From: Natronospirales bacterium
GTDB taxonomy: Bacteria; Pseudomonadota; Gammaproteobacteria; Natronospirales; JAIVGZ01
Length of the DNA stretch: 39,905 bases
Direction: 5' to 3'
Assembly (NCBI GenBank): GCA_020201335.1
Contig: JAIVGZ010000006.1
Span: 21,287 to 61,191 of the forward strand
The position numbers and the translations under genes are program-made. Positions 1-8,340 of the stretch are shown one piece after another (positions within the stretch are counted from its first letter, which is position 1; every line of letters begins with the position of its first letter). The notes beneath the pieces are model-generated. The model was not told where the DNA came from and ran no database searches. It was given only the letters and a program-made list of their open reading frames with translations.

Positions 1-2090
1 AGACCACTGCGCAAAGCGAGGTGCCGGACGGGAAGCTGCGGCGGGCGCTCGAGCGGCTCGACCCGGTGCCGCTGCTGGACGGTGGCCTGCTCGACCTGGC
101 GCGCTGGGCGGCCGGCTACTACCACCACCCGATTGGCGAGGTGCTGGCGACGATGCTGCCGGTCGCGCTACGCCAAGGCGCAGCTGCCGACCTGCCGAAA
201 ACCGAGATTTGGCGAGTAAATACGGCCGGTAAGGCCGTTAATCTGAATGAACTCAAACGAGCGCCGCGTCAGGCGGCATTGCTGGCGCGGCTACAACAGG
301 CGCCGAACGGGCTGCCGCGGGTGGATCTGGATGGGGACAGGTCGGCGCTGGGACCGCTGAGGGAGTTGGCGAAAAAGGGGTGGGTTGAGCGGATTGAGAC
401 GGAGGTCGCGAATCACAGATTCGCTCCCACAGGAAAGGAAGTCGCGAATCACAGATTCGCTCCCACAGGGAAGGAATCCGCTTTTGTTTTAAATGACGAC
501 CAGGCGGCGGCGGTTGCCGCGATTGCCGGCGCGGACGGCTTCGCCGCCTGGCTGCTCGACGGTGTGACCGGCAGCGGCAAGACCGAGGTGTATCTGCAGG
601 CGATTGAGCGGGTGCTGGCCGCCGACAAACAAGCACTGGTGCTGGTACCGGAGATCTCGCTCACACCACAGTTGGTCGGGCGCTTCCACGAACGCTTCGC
701 CGGCGTGCCGCTTGCGGTGATGCACTCGGGCCTGAACGACGGCGAGCGCGTTGCCGCGTGGCTGCGCGCGGCACGCGGGCTCGCGCCAATTGTGATCGGC
801 ACGCGCTCGGCGGTGTTCACGCCCCTCGCGCGTCTAGGGTTAATCGTCGTCGACGAGGAGCACGACACCTCGTTCAAGCAACACGAGGGTTTTCGCTATT
901 CGGCCCGCGACCTCGCGGTGTGGCGCGCGCACCAGGCAAACATTCCAATCGTGCTCGGCTCGGCGACGCCGTCGCTCGAAAGCCTGCTCAATGCACGCGC
1001 CGAACGCTACCGCGCGCTGCACCTGCCGGAGCGTGCGGGCGTTGCCGCGCAACCATCGCTGCATTTGCTCGACGTGCGGGGCGCGCCGCTGCAGGACGGA
1101 CTATCGGGCCCTCTGGTAGACCGAATGAATGCGCACCTCGCCGCCGGCTCGCAGGTATTGCTGTTCCTGAACCGCCGCGGCTACGCGCCGGTTCTGCAGT
1201 GTCACGACTGCGGCTGGATCGCCGGTTGCCCGCGCTGCGACGCGCGGATGACCGTGCACCGCCACGACCACCGACTGCGCTGCCACCATTGCGCGCACGA
1301 ACACCCGGTGCCGCGGCGCTGCCCGGAATGCCGGTCCGAATCGGTGTTCCCGGTCGGGCTCGGCACCGAACGCATCGAGCGCGTGCTTGGCGAATCGTTT
1401 CCGGGTATCTCCATGGTGCGCATCGACCGCGACGCGACGCGGCGCAAGGGTGCACTCGACCGCTTGCTGGCGCAGGCAGAAAGCGGCGAGGCGCGCATCC
1501 TCGTCGGCACGCAGATGCTCGCGAAAGGCCACCACTTCCCGCTGGTAACGCTGGTTGCAGTCATTGATGCAGACGGTGGTCTGTTCAGCGCCGATTTCCG
1601 CGCAAGCGAGCGCATGGCCCAATTGATTTTGCAGGTTGCGGGTCGCGCCGGGCGCGCCGACCGGCCCGGCGAAGTTGTGATTCAGACCCACTGCCCGGAC
1701 AACCCGCTGCTGAACCGCTTGGTGCGCGAGGGCTACCCGGCGTTTGCCGAGGCTGCGCTGAAGGAGCGCGAAGTGAGTGGACTGCCACCGTTCGGGCACC
1801 TCGCGCTGGTGCGCGCAGAAGCGACCGATGAAGCGGCACCCACGCGTTTTCTCGAGGCCGCCGGCCGGCTCGCCGCTGCCGCTGCGGTCGACGGCGTGCA
1901 GTGGCTCGGGCCCGTACCGGCGCCGATGGCGCGGCGCGCGGGACGCTGGCGTGCACAGGTGATGGTGTGTGCCGACCGGCGCGCGCCGCTGCAGCGCCTA
2001 CTCGACGCGGTGGTGCCGCAATTGGGTACGCTGCCGGAAGCGCGCAAAGCACGGTGGTCGGTGGATGTGGACCCGGCAGACACATATTAA
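1..2090 (+). CDS. priA: Primosomal protein N' (PriA helicase), 5' end outside window
   Basis: Restart helicase that reloads the replisome at stalled forks. The frame is already open at base 3 and encodes the end of the 3'-DNA-binding domain (RWAAGYYHHPIGEVL), so the start lies upstream. Helicase motifs follow in order: Walker A GVTGSGKTEVY, DEEHD box, GSATPSLES, a zinc-binding stretch of paired cysteines (CHDC, CPRC, CHHC, CPEC), then GTQMLAKGHHFP and QVAGRAGR. Oddity: between the N-terminal domains and the helicase core there is an extra 24-residue block made of two copies of EVANHRFAPTGK (bases 402-473), encoded by two tandem copies of the local palindromic repeat. Sequence before and after it stays in frame and looks functional. 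It ends with TAA at 2088-2090, 28 bases before argS. Identity is certain; the effect of the insertion is unknown. Confidence 0.96.
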   Translation, partial: TTAQSEVPDGKLRRALERLDPVPLLDGGLLDLARWAAGYYHHPIGEVLATMLPVALRQGAAADLPKTEIWRVNTAGKAVNLNELKRAPRQAALLARLQQAPNGLPRVDLDGDRSALGPLRELAKKGWVERIETEVANHRFAPTGKEVANHRFAPTGKESAFVLNDDQAAAVAAIAGADGFAAWLLDGVTGSGKTEVYLQAIERVLAADKQALVLVPEISLTPQLVGRFHERFAGVPLAVMHSGLNDGERVAAWLRAARGLAPIVIGTRSAVFTPLARLGLIVVDEEHDTSFKQHEGFRYSARDLAVWRAHQANIPIVLGSATPSLESLLNARAERYRALHLPERAGVAAQPSLHLLDVRGAPLQDGLSGPLVDRMNAHLAAGSQVLLFLNRRGYAPVLQCHDCGWIAGCPRCDARMTVHRHDHRLRCHHCAHEHPVPRRCPECRSESVFPVGLGTERIERVLGESFPGISMVRIDRDATRRKGALDRLLAQAESGEARILVGTQMLAKGHHFPLVTLVAVIDADGGLFSADFRASERMAQLILQVAGRAGRADRPGEVVIQTHCPDNPLLNRLVREGYPAFAEAALKEREVSGLPPFGHLALVRAEATDEAAPTRFLEAAGRLAAAAAVDGVQWLGPVPAPMARRAGRWRAQVMVCADRRAPLQRLLDAVVPQLGTLPEARKARWSVDVDPADTY
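401..472 (+). repeat. Two in-frame tandem copies of the palindromic repeat inside priA
   Basis: Two 36-base units (401-436 and 437-472) differ at only a few positions. Each holds one repeat (406-431, 442-467) read as TCGCGAATCACAGATTCGCT followed by CCCACA. The stem is GCGAATC/GATTCGC with a 3-base loop. The unit length is a multiple of three, so priA stays open and gains 24 residues. The same arm type recurs between genes at 20529-20553. Confidence 0.9.
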
Positions 2091-2093
2091 AAA

Positions 2094-2118
2094 GGGCGGT
2101 CAGGTAGAATTGCCGCCC
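2094..2118 (+). promoter_or_regulatory. Inverted repeat abutting the argS start
   Basis: GGGCGG (2094-2099) can pair with CCGCCC (2113-2118), directly before the GTG at 2119 and just after the priA stop. In mRNA this would form a hairpin next to the argS start. It has no U-tract, so it is not a convincing terminator. A role in translation is only a guess. Confidence 0.3.
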
Positions 2119-3837
2119 GTGAAGGAACAAATCTCCAAGCTCATCTCCAGCGCCCTCGAGTCTTTGGGCGGCGTGTTCGCCGAAGGCCGCACGCAGGTTG
2201 AGCGCACCCGCGACACCAAGAACGGCCATTTCGCGACGAACGTCGCGCTGACGCTGGCCAAGGCCGCGGGCCAACCGCCCCGCAAGCTCGCTGAGCAGAT
2301 CGTCGCCGCGCTGCCGGCGTCCGAGCTTGTGTCGCGCGTCGAGGTCGCGGGTCCGGGCTTCATCAACTTCTTCGTCGCCCCGGGTGCGTGGCAGGCGCTG
2401 GCCGGCGAAATACTGGCGGCCGGTGAGCAATACGGACGCGGAAATGTGGGCGGCGGCACCAAGGTTCTCATTGAGTTCGTATCGGCGAACCCAACTGGGC
2501 CACTACACGTCGGCCACGGGCGCGGCGCCGCTTACGGGTCAACGCTCGCGAGCGTGATGGCCGCGTCCGGCTTTGAAGTCGCGCGCGAGTACTACATCAA
2601 CGACGCGGGGCGGCAGGCGGACATATTCGGTGTAAGCGTATGGCTGCGCTATTTGTTGCTGCGCGGCATCGAAGTGCGCGTACCGGCAAAGGCGTACCCC
2701 GGTGACTACATCAGCGGCATCGCGGAATCGCTGGCGCTCGAGCACGACGCCGCGTTTGAGCGCGACGCCGCTACGGTGACGCGCGGCTTGCCGGGCGCCG
2801 ATGACCCGGAAGCGGAGCTCGATGCATACATCGCGCGCGCGCGGGAACTGCTCGGCGACGACTACCGGCGCATGCTCGACTTCGCGCTCACCGCGCAGCT
2901 CGGCGAGATCCGCGGCACGCTCGACGACTTCGGCGTGCGCTTCGACCGCTGGTATTCCGAGCGCGAGCTCGTCACGAGCAATGCAATCAGGCACGCGCTC
3001 GACGAGCTGAAGGCCCGCGGTCATACCTACGAGCGGGACGGCGCGCTGTGGCTGCGCACCGAAGCGCTCGGCGACGAGAAGGACCGCGTGCTGATCCGCG
3101 AGAACGGGCAGCACACCTACTTCGCTGCCGACGTGGCGTACCACCTCGACAAGCTTGAGCGCGGGCATGCGCTGCTGATCGACGTCTGGGGCGCCGACCA
3201 CCACGGCTACATCGCGCGCGTGAAGGCATCGATCCAAGCGCTCACCGGCCGCGGCGACGCGTTCGAGGTCGCACTGGTCCAGTTCGTCACGCTGTCGGCC
3301 GGGCGCATGGGCAAGCGCAGCGGCAACTTCGTCACGCTCCGCGAGCTGATTCAGGACGCGGGTCCCGATGCGACGCGCTTCTTCTACCTCACGCGCTCAA
3401 ACGACCAGCACCTCGAGTTCGACGTCGAGCTTGCGAAGTCGCGCAGCAACGAGAACCCGGTGTTCTACATCCAGTACGCGCACGCACGCTGCGCAAGCGT
3501 GCTCCGCCAGCTCGACGAGAAAGGTTTCGTGCACGACGCCGCGAACGGCGCGGCGAACATCGCGCGTCTGAGCGAAGAGCAAGAGCAGGCACTGCTGGTC
3601 ACGCTGTCGCGGTTCCCGGAGGTCGTCGAGAGTGCGGCGCTTTCGCGTGCGCCGCACCAGCTGCCGCACTACCTGCGTGATGTCGCCAACGACTTCCACA
3701 GCTGGTACAACGCGCACCAGTTCATCATCGACGACGCGCCATTGCGCGACGCGCGCCTGAACCTGATGCTGGCGACGCGGCAAGTGCTGCGCAACGGCCT
3801 CGCGCTGGTCGGCGTCAGCGCGCCCGAGGCTATGTAA
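2119..3837 (+). CDS. argS: Arginyl-tRNA synthetase
   Basis: Class I aminoacyl-tRNA synthetase that charges tRNA-Arg in the cytoplasm. The product is 572 residues, normal for the family. It has an N-terminal Add1-like domain, the HIGH-type signature in NPTGPLHVGHGRGA (HVGH at residue 130), the KMSKS-like GRMGKRSGNFVTL, and a C-terminal anticodon-binding DALR domain ending GVSAPEAM. I chose GTG 2119 (VKEQISKLISSALESLG) because the family's N-terminus begins here. TTG 2110, nine bases upstream in frame and 5 bases after an AGG, is a real alternative. No good Shine-Dalgarno precedes GTG 2119. The stop overlaps the next gene's ATG by one base. Confidence 0.95.
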   Translation: MKEQISKLISSALESLGGVFAEGRTQVERTRDTKNGHFATNVALTLAKAAGQPPRKLAEQIVAALPASELVSRVEVAGPGFINFFVAPGAWQALAGEILAAGEQYGRGNVGGGTKVLIEFVSANPTGPLHVGHGRGAAYGSTLASVMAASGFEVAREYYINDAGRQADIFGVSVWLRYLLLRGIEVRVPAKAYPGDYISGIAESLALEHDAAFERDAATVTRGLPGADDPEAELDAYIARARELLGDDYRRMLDFALTAQLGEIRGTLDDFGVRFDRWYSERELVTSNAIRHALDELKARGHTYERDGALWLRTEALGDEKDRVLIRENGQHTYFAADVAYHLDKLERGHALLIDVWGADHHGYIARVKASIQALTGRGDAFEVALVQFVTLSAGRMGKRSGNFVTLRELIQDAGPDATRFFYLTRSNDQHLEFDVELAKSRSNENPVFYIQYAHARCASVLRQLDEKGFVHDAANGAANIARLSEEQEQALLVTLSRFPEVVESAALSRAPHQLPHYLRDVANDFHSWYNAHQFIIDDAPLRDARLNLMLATRQVLRNGLALVGVSAPEAM

Positions 3838-4181
3838 TGGCGCGCGACTACAAGAACGCGGGCACGCGCCATCGTGGTGGCCGCTCCGGCAGCGGCTTCA
3901 CCGGCGTTGCCGGCCTCGCGCTGGGATTGACGCTCGGCATCGCGCTGGCGTCGGCGGTGCACCTTTATCACACGCACCCGGACCGGCAGTCGTCCGTGGG
4001 CACCGAACCCACGGAACCCGCAACTGGACAGGCGGCGACGCCGGCCAGCGGCGAGCAGCGCGCGCGGCCGCGCTTCGATTTTTACCGGATGCTGCCGAAC
4101 TACGAGGTGGTCATCCCGGAAGAAGATATCGCTGTAACGCCGGCGCGGGTGCAGGAGCAGGTCGCGAACAGCGGCAACTAG
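3837..4181 (+). CDS. FtsN-like membrane protein lacking the SPOR domain
   Basis: A 114-residue protein that begins MARDYKN, has one N-terminal transmembrane segment (GVAGLALGLTLGIALASAVH, about residues 23-42), a Pro/Glu-rich linker, and the motif PRFDFYRMLPNYEVVIPEED. This layout and the P-x-F/Y-DFY-x-LP-x-x-E-V-x-V-P motif are typical of SPOR-domain cell-division proteins found next to argS in gammaproteobacteria. Those proteins continue into a C-terminal peptidoglycan-binding SPOR domain of about 70 residues. Here the frame stops shortly after the motif (VQEQVANSGN), and only 9 bases separate it from the convergent ntrX. It is either a shortened paralogue or a gene that lost its 3' part. 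Orientation in the inner membrane would be N-in. Confidence 0.75.
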   Translation: MARDYKNAGTRHRGGRSGSGFTGVAGLALGLTLGIALASAVHLYHTHPDRQSSVGTEPTEPATGQAATPASGEQRARPRFDFYRMLPNYEVVIPEEDIAVTPARVQEQVANSGN

Positions 4182-4190
4182 GTGGGTGCG

Positions 4191-5546
4191 TCAGTCGTCG
4201 CTGCCCGCGGCTTTCAAATCGATCCCCAGCGACCTGAGCTTCCTATAGAGGTGTGTACGCTCCATGCCGACGCGCTGCGCGAGCTTGCCAACCTTGCCGT
4301 CGCACAGCAACAACTGCTGCTCCAGGTAAGCTTTCTCGAACGCCTCCCGCGCCTCACGGAGCGGCAGCGCCAACAAATCCTGGCGCACGAACGCGTCGCC
4401 CTGCGTTTCGCCTTCCGAGCCGAGCGCGCGCTCGACTTCTTCCAGCGACACTTCCTCGGTACCGCCCATAATCAGCAGCCGGTGCACGAGGTTCTTCAGT
4501 TCGCGCACGTTACCGGGCCACGGGTAGTTCCGCAGCCGGTTCTGTGCGGCCATGCTGAAATGGCGGTACGGCAGTCGCTCGCGGTCCACGAGCGCGTCTG
4601 TGTAGTAGCGGACGAGTTCCGGCACATCCTCTGCGTACTCGCGCAGCGCCGGCACGTGCAGCGTGACGATCGCCAGCTGTGCGTACAGGTCGCGGCGGAA
4701 CGCGTCGTGCTCGATTTTCTGCTGCAGGTCCGGGCGCGCAGAAGAAACGAGCCGGATGCTGAGCGACTGGCTCTTGTCGGTCCCGACCGGCGTCCAGCGG
4801 CCGCGCTCCAGTATGCCTACCAGCATCCGTTGCACTTCCGTCGGCATGTCGTCTATCTCGTCGAGGAACAGCATGCCGCCGCCGGCGATGCCGAGCATGC
4901 CCGGCTGGTCGGCTGTGCCGCTGAGCATTGCTTCCGCATTTCCGGGTGTCAGGCTGCTGACCGGGCAATCGACGAACGGCGCATCCGCGCGCGCGGACAG
5001 CGAGTGCATATAGCGCGCGAAGGCCTCGCGCCCCGAGCCACGTTCGCCGATGATTGTGACCGGCGTGTCGTGCTGTGCCAGCCGGCGCACCTGTTCGCGC
5101 AGATCCTTCATCACGCCCGAGCGACCGACTGGCTCGAGTATCGGCGGTAAGCGCCACTGCCGCGGCCGCTGCGCACGGGAACCCTCCAGCGCGCGTTCGA
5201 CGGTCTTCAGCAGCTTCGCGAGCGACAACGGTTTCTCGACGAACGCCGCCGCGCCAAGGCGCGTCGCCTCGACCGCGGTATCGACCGTGCCGTGCCCGGA
5301 CAGCATCACGACCGGGTGCGGCAAAGGCCCTTCGCGCGTCCACTCCTGCAGCAGCGTGATGCCATCGGTGTCCGGCATCCAAATGTCGAGCAGCACAAGG
5401 TCGGGTATGCGCGCCGCGCGCGCTTCGCGCGCCTCGGCGGCGTTGGCCGCGACAGCGACCTCGTAACCTTCGTCAGTCAGGATGTCGCGGACGAGATCGC
5501 GGATGTCGGCTTCGTCGTCCACCACGAGGATGCGCGACGCACTCAT
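4191..5546 (-). CDS. ntrX: NtrX-like response regulator, sigma-54 loop missing
   Basis: Two-component response regulator of the NtrC class, 451 residues. The receiver domain has the acidic pair DDE (residues 10-12), phospho-acceptor Asp54 (LVLLDIWMPDTDG) and Lys105 in VEKP. The AAA+ domain follows, with Walker B GMLFLDEIDDMP (about 224-235) and the NYPWPGNVREL region, then a Fis-type helix-turn-helix (KLAQRVGMERTHLYRKL). Two departures are visible: the Walker A is GERGSGREAF (about 167-176), with Arg in place of the catalytic Lys, and the GAFTGA loop that contacts sigma-54 is absent because the stretch between FVDCPV and GGGMLFLDE is short. It therefore probably does not activate sigma-54 polymerase in the usual way. 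Its ATG overlaps the ntrY stop (ATGA), and it is the last gene of the def-to-ntrX run. Confidence 0.88.
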   Translation of the reverse strand: MSASRILVVDDEADIRDLVRDILTDEGYEVAVAANAAEAREARAARIPDLVLLDIWMPDTDGITLLQEWTREGPLPHPVVMLSGHGTVDTAVEATRLGAAAFVEKPLSLAKLLKTVERALEGSRAQRPRQWRLPPILEPVGRSGVMKDLREQVRRLAQHDTPVTIIGERGSGREAFARYMHSLSARADAPFVDCPVSSLTPGNAEAMLSGTADQPGMLGIAGGGMLFLDEIDDMPTEVQRMLVGILERGRWTPVGTDKSQSLSIRLVSSARPDLQQKIEHDAFRRDLYAQLAIVTLHVPALREYAEDVPELVRYYTDALVDRERLPYRHFSMAAQNRLRNYPWPGNVRELKNLVHRLLIMGGTEEVSLEEVERALGSEGETQGDAFVRQDLLALPLREAREAFEKAYLEQQLLLCDGKVGKLAQRVGMERTHLYRKLRSLGIDLKAAGSDD

Positions 5547-7768
5547 ACGATATCTCTCCTGCGGGCGCTGAGGGTTGCTTCAGTGGTGGCGGGCAGCACA
5601 CCGATTGGCGCTTTCACCGAGACCGGCAACCTTATGCTCACCCGCGCTCCGCCGGATGCACGGTTCGCGGCCTCGAGTGTGCCGCCGTGTTCCTCAACGA
5701 GCTTGCGCACAATTGCGAGGCCGAGCCCGGTACCTCTCGTCTTCGTCGTCACGTAAGGTTCGAATGCGTGCTCGAGCACCTCCTGCTGGAAGCCGGGGCC
5801 GTTGTCGCAGACCTCGAGCTCCACCGCCGGCGGCACGCGGTCTGACAGATGGCGCGTCGCAACAATCACTAGGCCTTCCGGCTCCGCACTGACTGCCTCG
5901 ACCGCGTTCTTGAGCAGGTTGTGCAGCAACTGACGCAGGCGCACCGAGTCGGCTTCGATTGAAGGCATCGAGTCGTCTAGCGCCAGGTTCACCTCGACGC
6001 CGCTGCGGTACAGATCGACCACTTCGCGCACGAGCTCGTTCAGGTTCAGCTTGGCCAGCTGCAAGTCCGGGGCGCGCGCGTAGTCAGAGAACGCATTGAC
6101 CATCTCCTTCAGCGCGTCGACCTGCTGGACGATTGTGCGCGTGCAGCGTTCAAGCACCTCGCCCTCTTCATGGTCCATCTGGCTGAGGTAGCGGTGGCGA
6201 ACGCGCTCGGCGGCCAGCTGGATCGGCGTAAGTGGGTTCTTGATTTCGTGCGCGAGCCGGCGCGCGACCTCGCCCCAAGCCGCTTCGCGCTGCGCCTGGA
6301 GCAATACCGTCATGTCTTCGAATACGAGCACTCGCCCAGGCGGCCGGCCACCCTCGTCCGGCAGCGTTGCGCAACTGCACATCAACACGCGTCGGCGCGA
6401 ACCTGACTGGATTGTCACTTCTTCGCGCCACTCGTCGTCACCGACATCGAAGTGCGCGCGGCATGCACGCATGAACTGGTCGAGCATCGGCTTATCCTGC
6501 GCGACACGGTCCAGGTGTCGGCCGATATAGTGCGATAGCTTGACGCCGAGGATTTGCTCGGCTGCCTCGTTCGCGGTGCTGAGCGTCATGTCCCCGTCGA
6601 ATGCAATCACGCCCGAAGACAACCGTGACAGAAGCGTCTCGAGATGCGCTCGTTCGCGCTCAACTTCCTGCTGGCTGATGCGCGCCTGTTCGCTTGCACG
6701 AGCGAGGCGCCGCGTCATCTCGTTGAATGACAGCACCAGGAAGCCCATTTCGTCACGCGCAGGCATCGGCAGCAGCGTCTGGTAATCACCTTTCGCCACC
6801 GCACGCGTACCGGCCGCCAAGTCCTGGATAGGCGCCACCAACTTGCGCGCCGCGTAGAACGCTGCCCACACCGCGGCGAGCAGGCTGATCAGCAAGATCA
6901 GCGAGAGCGTCAATGTAAAGGTGTACTTCAGCGGCTCGCGCAGGAACAACAGCTCCCGGTAACGCGTGTACGCGGTCTGCACATTCGCGGCGAGCCCACT
7001 GACGCGCTGCGGCACCGAGAACAAGCCCTGCAGCAAGCGCGGTTCGGTCTCGCCCGGCAACATCGCCAGCGGCAGGATTACGCGTACATGCAGGCCCTCG
7101 TCGGCAATCGGATCCAGCCCGACATACGGCTGGCCCTGCGCCAGCTGCAACAGCAACTCTGCAGGTGGGCGGCCAGGCAGCACGGAGGTGCCGAGCGCGG
7201 AACTGGTTGCGATGATGCGGTTGGGGCCGAACACGGTGAGTTCGGTTGCGCCGGCCTCGACGCGCGCCTGGTGCAGGTACAACGGCATCACGAGATTGTC
7301 GACTCCGCGCAGCGCCTCTGCGACACGGTCCATACGCGAGCGTGCAACTGCGACGCGCAGGTCGAGCGAGGTACGGCTCAACGTGAGCGAATCGTCGAGC
7401 GCCTCTTCGACACGCACATCGAACCATGTATCGATGCCGTGGTTCAGGAACTGCAGCGAGAAGTAATAGACGAGCGACACCGGCGCGAGCGCGAGCAGTA
7501 CAAATATTGCGACGAGCCGCGCAGTGAGGCGCGACCCGGTGACGTGGTTGCGGTACTGCACAACCAAGCGATACAGGTTGCCGGCGATGACGACCAGCAG
7601 CGCGAGTACGCCAGCCAAGTTCAGCAGCAATAACCACGGATGCAAACGACCGAAATCTTCGGATGCCTGCGTAGTCTCGGAAAGCAGGTACAGAGACGCG
7701 AGCAGCAGCGCCAGCCCGGCCGCCGGCAGCAGGTAGGTGAGTAGGCGCTTCAGGAACGAAGTACCCAT
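5543..7768 (-). CDS. ntrY: NtrY-like membrane sensor histidine kinase
   Basis: Sensor kinase partner of the downstream ntrX, 741 residues from the chosen ATG at 7768 (MGTSFLKRLLTYLLPAAGL). Several hydrophobic helices occupy the first 120 residues, followed by a periplasmic sensor region, another membrane helix (TFTLTLSLILLISLLAAVWA), HAMP and PAS domains, the HisKA motif RLAHEIKNPLTP with the phosphorylated His, and HATPase motifs NLLKNAVEA, DNGPGF and GTGLGLAIV. The open frame reaches back to 7819, but 7768 starts just before the first membrane helix and gives a 19-base overlap with DUF4390. The gene ends in the ATGA overlap with ntrX, so the pair is translationally coupled. The stimulus cannot be read from the sequence; family members are linked to nitrogen or redox sensing. 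Confidence 0.9.
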   Translation of the reverse strand: MGTSFLKRLLTYLLPAAGLALLLASLYLLSETTQASEDFGRLHPWLLLLNLAGVLALLVVIAGNLYRLVVQYRNHVTGSRLTARLVAIFVLLALAPVSLVYYFSLQFLNHGIDTWFDVRVEEALDDSLTLSRTSLDLRVAVARSRMDRVAEALRGVDNLVMPLYLHQARVEAGATELTVFGPNRIIATSSALGTSVLPGRPPAELLLQLAQGQPYVGLDPIADEGLHVRVILPLAMLPGETEPRLLQGLFSVPQRVSGLAANVQTAYTRYRELLFLREPLKYTFTLTLSLILLISLLAAVWAAFYAARKLVAPIQDLAAGTRAVAKGDYQTLLPMPARDEMGFLVLSFNEMTRRLARASEQARISQQEVERERAHLETLLSRLSSGVIAFDGDMTLSTANEAAEQILGVKLSHYIGRHLDRVAQDKPMLDQFMRACRAHFDVGDDEWREEVTIQSGSRRRVLMCSCATLPDEGGRPPGRVLVFEDMTVLLQAQREAAWGEVARRLAHEIKNPLTPIQLAAERVRHRYLSQMDHEEGEVLERCTRTIVQQVDALKEMVNAFSDYARAPDLQLAKLNLNELVREVVDLYRSGVEVNLALDDSMPSIEADSVRLRQLLHNLLKNAVEAVSAEPEGLVIVATRHLSDRVPPAVELEVCDNGPGFQQEVLEHAFEPYVTTKTRGTGLGLAIVRKLVEEHGGTLEAANRASGGARVSIRLPVSVKAPIGVLPATTEATLSARRRDIV

Positions 7769-8340
7769 GCGTACCAATCGCTCGCCAGGCGCCACCGCGG
7801 GAACAGGATTGCGACCCACCGCATCGGCGCCGGGAACGCCTCGACGACAAGCCGCACCCGCATGCGCACCTGGTAGGTACTGTCGCTGGTCAACTGGTCA
7901 TCGGCGATGATCTCCAAGTCGGAGATGCGGCCGAGGTCGGTCGCTGCCGCGCGGAAAGTCAGATAGCTCGACTGTGTACCTCTGGCGAGGTCGCGCACGA
8001 TATAGCGGTCGGCCAGCGGGTGGTAGATGAGCTGGTATTGCTGGTTAATCTCGGCGACGGTCTGGTTCCACATCCAGCGCCGGAGCCTGATGACGCGCAC
8101 CTCGACTTCGAAGGTCAATGGGACGCCGTTCTCGAGCGCCTCGATCGCGCTCTCGCCCAGCCCGTAGTCGATGTCGGCGTACAGGTAATGGACGTCGTTG
8201 ACGAGGTCGGCGAAAGCGGTCCGGATGATGAAGCCCGGCTCCTCTTCCTGGGCAACGGCCGGCGTGGCGGCCAGGCACAGCGCCACGAGCGCGCCGAACA
8301 GGCGCGACCTCGAGCGTCCGTTATCAGCGAGCGTCGACAT
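7750..8340 (-). CDS. DUF4390 secreted protein
   Basis: Exported protein of unknown function (DUF4390), 196 residues from ATG 8340. The N-terminus is a signal peptide (SRLFGALVALCLAATPAVAQ), followed by a beta-rich body with VHYLYADIDYGLGESAIEAL, the basic RVIRLRRWMWNQTVAEINQQ and a Trp-rich C-terminus (WRLASDWYAWVLRS). This family usually lies between rsmB and ntrY/ntrX, as here. ATG 8355 in the same frame would lengthen the n-region by five residues. Neither start has a strong Shine-Dalgarno, and both overlap the rsmB stop, which suggests coupling. Its 3' end overlaps the ntrY start by 19 bases. It could assist the NtrY sensor from the periplasm, but that is inference from position only. Confidence 0.82.
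   Translation of the reverse strand: MSTLADNGRSRSRLFGALVALCLAATPAVAQEEEPGFIIRTAFADLVNDVHYLYADIDYGLGESAIEALENGVPLTFEVEVRVIRLRRWMWNQTVAEINQQYQLIYHPLADRYIVRDLARGTQSSYLTFRAAATDLGRISDLEIIADDQLTSDSTYQVRMRVRLVVEAFPAPMRWVAILFPRWRLASDWYAWVLRS

Noticed and set aside
401-472. Tandem 36-base repeats resembling a CRISPR array
   Set aside because: Only two units, no distinct spacers, in frame within priA, and the same repeat occurs singly elsewhere without cas genes.
4182-5150. Long plus-strand frame antisense to ntrX (and similar long antisense frames across the window)
   Set aside because: These follow from the high GC content opposite well-conserved genes; they have no family resemblance and low-complexity Arg/Ala-rich products.
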